DNA of 64,000 nt from Timema cristinae (taxonomy: Eukaryota; Arthropoda; Insecta; Phasmatodea; Timematidae). Of this stretch, positions 57,623 to 64,000 are shown piece by piece (the first letter of the stretch is position 1; each line of letters opens with the position of its first letter). Where the stretch lies: contig JBCFYV010011135.1 of NCBI GenBank assembly GCA_039000515.1, positions 31,153,876 through 31,217,875 on the forward strand, read 5' to 3'. The notes under the pieces were generated by a model. The model had not been told where the DNA came from. It saw only the letters and a program-made list of their open reading frames with translations, and did no database searches. Made by a program: the position numbers and the translations under genes.

Positions 57623-57693
57623 CCTGGATAGCTCAGTGGTTAGAGCATTGACGTACCGAGCCAAAGGTCCTGGGTTCGATCCCCATGTCCAGG
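57623..57693 (+). repeat. tRNA-like sequence, family E (probable tRNA-derived repeat)
   Basis: CCTGGA/TCCAGG acceptor arms, GCTC/GAGC D-stem, A-box TAGCTCAGTGG, B-box GGGTTCGATCCCC and a T-arm with one mismatch can fold as a tRNA of 71 nt. The anticodon stem has a mismatch and position 8-9 is one base short. Close copies at 51.3-51.5 kb show it is repetitive, so it is more likely a retroposed tRNA relative than a functional gene. Confidence 0.6.
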
Positions 57694-57884
57694 TCTCATT
57701 TTTCAATTTTCAGAATATGATATCTAGATACGAGTAAATCCTCACTAAAACAAATATAATAGTTTTGGTTATTTGATTCTTAAATAATGTTTTCAGGCGA
57801 TACTTGTCTTCATTCTTCTTAACACATACGATGGAATCGACCTCGGACAGATATCAACATTCACGGTTAGAATGCTAATGTAGT

Positions 57885-58003
57885 CACATAACCTAACCTA
57901 ACCTAAACCTGAGTTGGCCTGATAAAAAAATTGTAGGCTATGCTCTAGGCCAAAATTTCAGGACTAATGAATTTAGACCAGGGTTAGGTTAGGTAAGGTT
58001 ATC
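57885..58003. repeat. Interstitial TTAGG-type telomere motifs, inverted pair
   Basis: ACCTAACCTAACCTAAACC near 57891-57909 and GGGTTAGGTTAGG near 57979-57993 point towards each other across ~80 bp. Confidence 0.7.
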
Positions 58004-58277
58004 TAACAACATTTGCAAGCGATCTGTGCACGATGAAACATGTCCAAGGTCGACTAATCGTTACGGGCTAAGAAGGATGAAAACTTAGTATTGCCTGAAA
58101 GTATCAGACCGTACTGACATAGCCTACAAACGAGCAGTATGATGTACTGATTTGTCCCAGTCTGTACTAGAATCAGGTTTGGACAGTGAATATAAACAGT
58201 GACGACATATGCACACTTTTTTTTTTTTTTTTAGTATTTTAATTGAAGTTTGGTTTTCTGTCCGGTTCTTAATGCAG

Positions 58278-58424
58278 AATGGCGCGGCAACTACAGACAA
58301 CAACGACAACGACTCCTGGCTGATCAAACTGAAAGAACCGACCAATTGCCTTCTCTGCGACCGGCAAGCAGCCGAAGCCTGTTCTTCCTGTCGCAAAGCC
58401 TTCTACTGCAGCAAGGCCTGTCAG
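58278..58424 (+). CDS. MYND gene exon 5, first part of zinc finger
   Basis: 49 codons in phase 0 between TTCTTAATGCAG and CAG|GTGACG. After an acidic linker (TTDNNDNDSW) it encodes CLLC, then CSSC, then the hallmark YCSKACQ: six of the eight zinc ligands of a MYND finger. MYND domains usually bind proline-containing peptides in transcriptional co-repressor or assembly complexes. The partner here is unknown. Reading through the donor would give only nine further codons (VTTHNLVK then stop) and destroy the finger. Confidence 0.9.
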
Positions 58425-58480
58425 GTGACGACTCATAATTTGGTCAAATAGGGAAGCGAGCCGTTTGTGTGTTCGCAACA

Positions 58481-58683
58481 TCGCGTCTTACCGCTCAGTT
58501 TGGTTACACTTGTGTACTAATTACGTTAATGGTTTTAGGGATTAGGAAGGTTATATTTATAGGAAGTGTGCCCACATTTGAATGGAGTTAAAGTGGAAAA
58601 CCATTTTGGAAAAACTACCCTCCGCACACCCAACTGAGTTCGAACCTTGGGATCTCCCCGTTATCGACTGCGATAGTGGCGGG
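58481..58683 (-). repeat. SINE-C, diverged
   Basis: CATCGCGTCTTACCGCTCAG start, CCACATTTGAATGGAG body and GAGTTCGAACCTTGG B-box complement. Confidence 0.75.
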
Positions 58684-58691
58684 GTCTTTTG

Positions 58692-59041
58692 TACTATTAC
58701 TTGCCTCCCCCTACCCTCATCATTTCTCTTTCTCTTGTGTTGGGGGGGTGGAGCTTCTCACAAAAGGTTGACCTTGAAATATACCTCTAGCAATATAATA
58801 TATCACTCATTCTGTCTCGCAAACTCCCCAAGTATGAGTCACCACAGAATGTCCTTTACAAACATGGCCGACTATTAAACAGCCCTCATTTATACCATTT
58901 CTGGCGGGAGTTTGCGAGACAGAATGAGAGATATATTATATTGCTAGAGGGTATATTTCAAGGTCAACTTTTGTGAGAAGCTCCACCCCCCCAACACAAG
59001 AGAAATAGGAAAGGATGAGGGAGGGGAGGCAAGTAATAGTA
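58692..59041. mobile_element. 350-bp inverted-repeat MITE
   Basis: Arms 58692-58828 and 58906-59041 are almost perfect complements, starting TACTATTACTTGCCTCCCC at each end, with a 77-bp loop. TA at the borders fits a Tc1/mariner-type target site. No transposase. Confidence 0.85.
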
Positions 59042-59555
59042 TCAGTTCATCGTTCTAGTTCTAGTTCGCTAAAATTACCCGGTCACCATTCATTCAAATC
59101 TTTTTAAAGTTACTAGTTTTTGTTTCTCAATTCATAGCTTTAGTTTTACTTAGCCATTGTAACAATTGTGAATTTAAAGACTGGCTACTGTTTTGTTAAA
59201 TGGTAAAGCATTTAGTGTATTTTTTTTCTCAAAACAATATAAAATAACTATCATAAAGTTAAAAAACATTCAAAAGTAAATTTTTACAGCCTACAATAAC
59301 ATGTTTTGTGTAATCAAAGAAGCCTATAGACCTCCGAATGGATTAAAGTAGACGTTTTAATCTGCAAACATAAGCTCATATATTTGAATAAATTTGTTAA
59401 TCTATAATATTTTATAGTTGGTACATTTTTACAGAATCCAACTTTTGACTCCACCCGAAATTGTTTGCGATTCCCAACTACATTCTCGCTTCCTAACTAA
59501 CAATTTCAACAATTAAACTAGCTTTCCTATGTTTTAAGAGTATGCAATGATCCAA

Positions 59556-60035
59556 AGCTCTAACCCAGTCGGTAGCGTGTCCGCATACTGAGCTAAAAGT
59601 ACCCGGGTTCGATTCCCAGCATGGCTGAATAGTCCTTGGAGAAATGTGGGTTTACTCTTTCACGGTGAGGAATTAACGGCCGGGAGAGTTGATGTACCTG
59701 TTCCATCATCATCATTATTATTTTATTATTATTATCACAGCGTCTTACTACCCGTTCGGGTTACACGCACTTACTCTAATGTGTAATGGTAGGGTGATTG
59801 TGAGATTAAATGGAGGACCTACAGTTTAACGTGGAATCCGAACCACGGTGGAGGCCTGGCATTCCCCACATTCACAAGTTGTGATTAATACACGTCTTGT
59901 CAGAGGTGAAGGAAGGGTTGGTAATCAGATAAATCTGTGCCGGGACCGAGGATTGAACCCCGGACCCCCAGCACAGAAGTCCGACACCTTACCTCTAGAC
60001 CACCAGGTCACCAATACCTGTTCTAATCTTAAGTT
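59556..60035 (+). repeat. tRNA-headed retroposon, family D, split by a SINE
   Basis: AACCCAGTCGGTAGCGTGTC, B-box GGGTTCGATTCCC, then GAGAAATGTGGGTTTACTC and GATGTACCTGTTC. The remainder resumes after the inserted SINE-A (TCTAATCTTAAGTTATA). Confidence 0.7.
59704..60014 (-). repeat. SINE-A inserted in family D element
   Basis: Flanked by TACCTGTTC (59695-59703 and 60015-60023). Full length, minus strand. Confidence 0.9.
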
Positions 60036-60265
60036 ATATTATAAGACATATGAAGCTACGCCAGTACTAGCAAGCCGGTGGTGGGAAATATATGGCTTGA
60101 AGAAATAACTGACCTCAGGCTGGAAACAGTAAGAGGTGTAAAGTAAAATAGATTTAAAAATACTGTTTATTAGTTGTTCTAAAAATGTATATATGTTGAA
60201 ATATATCTTATTCGTCGAGATATTTTAAATGTGTTTGATAATATAACAAAGTTTCCTTTATCTTT

Positions 60266-60368
60266 TCACTCCTTCTAAATTCAACCTCCTCTATTCCTAA
60301 TCCATTAGCATAATTAGTACTTAAGCGTATAACCCGAACGGGTAGTAAGACGCGCTGGGTGCTAAATT
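60266..60368 (+). repeat. SINE-B 3' fragment
   Basis: Only the body end and tail (AACCCGAACGGGTAGTAAG) remain. The terminus has an extra CTGG. Confidence 0.8.
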
Positions 60369-60544
60369 TTTTTTTTTAAATAGACTGCCCGGACTGTTAA
60401 AAATTGTTTGAATACAAATATTTTCATTGCTTTTTTTTTTCCTACTAATAATTAGTCTTAGCCATTGCAAAATTGTTTTATGTACCAAAGTTAAATTGTA
60501 TTTACACAAAGGTTATTTTAAAACCTCGATTCATTTTGTTTTGT

Positions 60545-60632
60545 AGTTTGGTAAGTTTAATTTAAAGGAAATGCACCTGCGTTAGCATGGAGAGAGAGTG
60601 GAAAACTACCCTCAATGCACCTGACCAGAATA
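60545..60632 (-). repeat. SINE-C internal fragment
   Basis: GCACCTGCGTTAGCATGGAG and CACCTGACCAGA in minus orientation, both ends missing. Confidence 0.5.
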
Positions 60633-60811
60633 AAAAAAATAAAAAAAACTCGAAAGACTATGAAAGGTTTAATTAGGTTATTACGTCAGTTTTATGTATC
60701 GATAGCAATACAGCGATAATCATATTCTAGGGTTAAACATAACTGTAATTGAAGTTTGATTCTGATATTTTAAGTCTTACCCTAGTAATTTTTAAAAAAA
60801 ATTCTTTTCAG

Positions 60812-60880
60812 GTTAAACACTGGGAGGAAAGTCATTACGCCGAATGTGTGTCGGAACACGTTTCAAAAAATTTGGACTAA
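60812..60880 (+). CDS. MYND gene exon 6, end of zinc finger and stop
   Basis: Acceptor TTCTTTTCAG|GTT. 22 codons then TAA: VKHWEESHYAEC supplies the last ligands (HxxxC) and the conserved HW, and SEHVSKNLD ends the protein. Joined to exon 5 the finger has the canonical spacing C-x2-C-x7-C-x2-C-x5-C-x3-C-x8-H-x3-C, about residues 2113-2150 of 2160. A C-terminal MYND is seen in several transcription regulators, but nothing else here ties the protein to one of them. Confidence 0.9.
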   Translation, partial: VKHWEESHYAECVSEHVSKNLD

Positions 60881-62616
60881 TTTATTGGATAAGGAAAGTG
60901 AACACAAATGTGGACTAAATAAGAAAGTGAAGCTGCTTGCATATACATTGCTACCTTAGTAGACTAAGTTTGAGTTCTAAGACTAGTGTCGCAAACAACA
61001 CAAAACATAATGTTGTAGACACATTGACTGCATATTATTATTATTTGTTGTGATAAATTATTTGTGTGTTTAGATTCACATTTACAATTTTACGTACTTT
61101 TTTTTTACTTGCTAATTGATGAGCTATTGGAGTTGGGGAAAAAAAAAACTATGTATTTCTTGTGTACATTATAAATCACCTACACAGTTAATGTAACTTA
61201 AAAGACTTAAACCGAAGAATCACATAAAGTTATTCCAAAAGATTTGGTGATTTATTTTTAACTATTATATTCTGCTTGTGCCATTTAAGAATGCCCGGAT
61301 AGTAAAAAAAAAAGGATTTTTTTTTTTTAAGTTTTATTCATTTCAAAATTAGAGGATATAAGATTCGATTTGTCAGCTCTTTAAATCCCAGTAAACAAAA
61401 GTTTAGGAATTCAAACTAAACTGGGTAAAGTTTCATTTTGTGTTTATATATTCTCTATTTCATTTTTTGTGCAGGAAAATGCTCTCTTCATTGAACCTTT
61501 GTAAAAAAAAATAAGGTTGGGTTTATTTTTTGTTGCAAATACATTAAAGTATAATAAAATACTCATAAATAACAAAAATTTATTTAAGAAGAATAACATA
61601 ATTCGGTGAGCGCATTTGTAACACAAATAAACCAAAAAATATTTGCAGCCATGAAATTTGACCAACATTCCCTTTCCTTCAATATATATATATATATATA
61701 TCACAAAAAGTGAAACCGACGATTTTTTTTATTTGTTTGTTTTAAAAGTGATTGATACATAAGTATAAATTACGTTTTATCATTTTCATATCCGGCATTC
61801 TTTAGGACATTGTTCCTATTATATAAATCTCAATATTGTTAATGTGTAGACAATCTTATCATTATATTGAATAGTAATAATTTATGTAGCCAATATGACT
61901 TTAAGATTTAATCAACCAAGTGAATGTTAAAATTCTCTGAAGGGTTTTTTTTTTTTTCCCAAAATATTCCTTTGTTGTTACACTTCAGAAAGGTACCTGC
62001 ATCTTTGTATTAGGTTCTAACATTTCTGTTATGTATACATTGTTGGTACTTAAAAGGTTTTAAGACATATTATTAAATGTATTGAATAAAGTGCATTAAT
62101 TATGTTATAATATGTCATTAAATAAATGTGATGGTATAGGATAAAAATTGAAGCACAAATGAAAAAAAAAAAAAAAAAAAAAAAAACAGGGTTATGCTGA
62201 GCTTCGAAAAGTTCTACTCAGATTCGAAAGTAATATTTCTGGATGTGACAATAAAAAGCTTTGCAAAAAAAAAATATTAAAGTTAGAACAAACTTTTTTT
62301 TATTATTATATTCATACTGTTATTTTTATCACAAATTTGTTTTCACATAAAAAATTTTAATTAAATTTTGTGACATAAATATTATTTATTATTTTTTGAT
62401 GAAATATATATCATTTATGTTTGTTGTTATACTAAGTATAATATTTTTATCCAACATTAAACTTTTTTTTTTTTTAATATTCGAACGTCTATCCAACTTC
62501 ATACACACCTCTAAAAAATACTTTCGATACCGAAAGTTTTATATTCATACTTCAACAACTAAGTTAGCAGACCCGGGTCAACCTATGGTTCTGTCTACCA
62601 CCTCCCAAGGAACATG
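60881..62616 (+). other. Probable 3' UTR and flank of the MYND gene
   Basis: AT-rich sequence without frames of interest. Candidate polyadenylation signals AATAAA lie at 62085 and 62121, with a genomic A25 run at 62162-62186. The true cleavage site is not determinable here. Confidence 0.4.
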
Positions 62617-63193
62617 CCCTGTGGTAGGGATGTGCAAAGCTTCGAAACTTTTACTGGAATTAAAAAAAAAAAAAATCCGGGATTCGGCACTTAATGCCAA
62701 TAAAAATATTGAGAGCTAAAATACTTAATTTATATTCAATTACTGCCATTCTGAGCTGTTTTGTACATTACAAATTAGAGTTGTGTCAAATTAAACTCTC
62801 CAATCTAACTTCAAATTTAAATCGTGGAAAAAATTATAAATATAAGGGGAAATGGTAACTAAATGCTAACATTAATTCTTATTAACCTTTTATTATGACC
62901 TTCATACCTTTAGTTAAGTGTTAAACTACTGGTTTGGGCTCTGGTTGTTGAGTTCATCCTATAGTTATTATAATTGGTTTTAAATATACATAACACCACA
63001 CACACACACAAGGATTTGAGTATTGAAACAAGGGAACCATCCTCATTAAATAATTTATAAATTGTTATAAATAATTAAATATTGTGGTAATACTAAATAC
63101 TTAGAAGGGGGGAGGGGATCAGAACTTCGGTTAATATATTACGAGTTCACTTCGAATTGAAAAATGGGGTCTTTGTACAACTCTACCATGTGG
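62617..63193. mobile_element. hAT-like element with 8-bp duplication
   Basis: Element 62625-63185 begins TAGGGATGTGCAAAGC and ends, inverted, TAGAGTTGTACAAAG. Flanks CCCTGTGG and CCATGTGG agree at 7 of 8 positions. The interior matches 54837-55201. No transposase. Confidence 0.85.
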
Positions 63194-64000
63194 TATGACT
63201 TTAATTTGTGCTTCATTTTCTACTATTACTCTTATCTTTATTTTAATGACATATTGATAACCTTGTAAAAAAAAAAGTAAGTGTTATGTATAATATATAA
63301 ATTTATGTCAAATAGTTGAATTTATATTAACAACAGAAAGAAGAAAAGGCATGAACACAGCTGTCGGTAAAATTTATATAACCTGTGGTATAACGTTATC
63401 AATACTATACATCATTTTGTAACTACATTTTTTGGGTCATTTATTTGCCTCATTTTATTAAAATAAAAAGATTAATGAAGATACTTTGGCCTTATTTTAA
63501 TTTAGTCAACGTTATTGGATAGAATAGTTACAATAGTGGTAAACGACTCTTTTGGGTGATCAAATATGTAAAATAAAATAAAAAAGTTGTACTTTTAATA
63601 TCATTTTAAAGGGTTAAATATGTATTCAAAAAGTTTAGTCATTTTGCAGAATGAGTAATAGAAACATTTAATTTATTACAAAGAAAAATCGAACCTGAAA
63701 TTTTAAAACAAATAAAAACTTTAAGGATGTTTGTTGTCATATGAAGGAAATATTTTAGCAATGTCCAGGGAATTGAATGAAATAACTTGTCCTTAACACA
63801 TGACAAGAAAAAAAAAAATTTGAGAGATGGCGTTCATCGTCTGACAGTGACATGGCTTGTGTCACAACTATGTCACGTCACTTCAGTTGGCTCTATCCCT
63901 CTACATTTACGTTGGTTTAATCTAGGGGTCTGCGAGCTTCGGTTTTTCATTCGAGTCGAGTATATTAATAATTTTAAAATGTTAAAGTATATTAAAAAAC
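63194..64000. other. AT-rich flank
   Basis: No gene, RNA or repeat family recognised. The final 150 bp are slightly GC-richer (GTGTCACAACTATGTCACG). Confidence 0.4.

Larger units (their letters stand above)
48519..58277 (+). other. Intron 4 of the MYND gene (9.8 kb)
   Basis: GTCAGT to TTAATGCAG. It is filled with SINEs, two copies of dispersed repeats, hAT-like fragments, tRNA-like repeats and interstitial TTAGG motifs listed separately. The frames at 52447-52864 and 53121-53405 lie in low-complexity or MITE sequence, and no gene is supported. Confidence 0.7.
58425..60811 (+). other. Intron 5 of the MYND gene
   Basis: GTGACG to ATTCTTTTCAG. It splits the MYND finger between ligands six and seven. 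Holds SINEs, a 350-bp inverted-repeat element and a family D fragment. Confidence 0.75.

Noticed and set aside
57623..57693. Functional tRNA gene
   Set aside because: Anticodon-stem mismatch, missing base between acceptor and D-stem, and repeated relatives at 51.3-51.5 kb favour a tRNA-derived repeat.
58209..58451. Stand-alone 80-residue MYND protein
   Set aside because: It begins in a poly-T intron stretch and reads through a good donor after CQ. The finger is only complete when joined to 60812-60880.

Overview
This window looks like AT-rich nuclear DNA of an animal, most likely an arthropod. One spliced host gene spans most of the second half. The rest is dominated by transposable-element debris: tRNA-headed SINEs with TAA-type tails, hAT-like and foldback elements with visible target-site duplications, minisatellites and long poly-G tracts. 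Interstitial TTAGG-type telomere motifs near 57.9-58.0 kb and a CCCGCGGCTT-type repeat near 49.5 kb favour an arthropod. The species is not identifiable to me.

Host gene (+ strand, about 32131-60880). I assemble six coding exons from splice sites and phase continuity: 32131-32211, 35337-35467, 36997-42952, 48423-48518, 58278-58424 and 60812-60880. All junctions keep frame. The product is about 2,160 residues: a short basic N-terminus, a very large exon coding Ser/Asn/Lys-rich and then Gln/Asn/Pro-rich low-complexity sequence with one helical, hydrophobic island, and a C-terminal MYND zinc finger split by the last intron. The giant exon carries three apparent single-base losses, two of them at AAAA runs, which look like consensus errors. 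Introns 3 and 4 are packed with minisatellites and SINEs.

Virus-like islands. On the minus strand, 7294-5592 holds a decayed block of two to three adjacent genes. One resembles a recurrent structural-type (possibly capsid-like) protein of arthropod endogenous elements. The next is a DVQG protein, perhaps exonuclease-like. On the plus strand, 16.2-22.4 kb is a more GC-rich compact island. It has an intact 167-residue DVQG paralogue behind a TATA box, a second intact 168-residue ORF behind its own TATA box, a P-rich small ORF, and a 1.6 kb imperfect repeat array that recalls homologous repeat regions of large DNA viruses. This island is the best candidate for an undescribed system.

Repeats. 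Three tRNA-headed SINE groups (called A, B and C here) share one 3' end with the palindrome ACCCGAACGGGT, so they probably share one reverse-transcriptase partner. Several insertions can be dated relative to each other by nesting or by empty paralogous sites: 7.6-8.3 kb, 12.3 versus 23.3 kb, and 36.3 versus 49.4 kb.

Layout. 0-1.5 kb AT-rich with a promoter-like segment; 1.5-5.1 kb SINE cluster; 5.6-7.3 kb decayed virus-like genes; 7.6-8.3 kb foldback element; 9.0-9.8 kb hAT element; 10.8-15 kb mixed repeats; 16.2-22.4 kb virus-like island; 22.5-27.8 kb SINEs and duplicated repeat; 27.9-30.9 kb long-inverted-repeat element with a nested hAT; 32.1-60.9 kb MYND gene; 60.9-64 kb AT-rich 3' flank with one hAT-like element.
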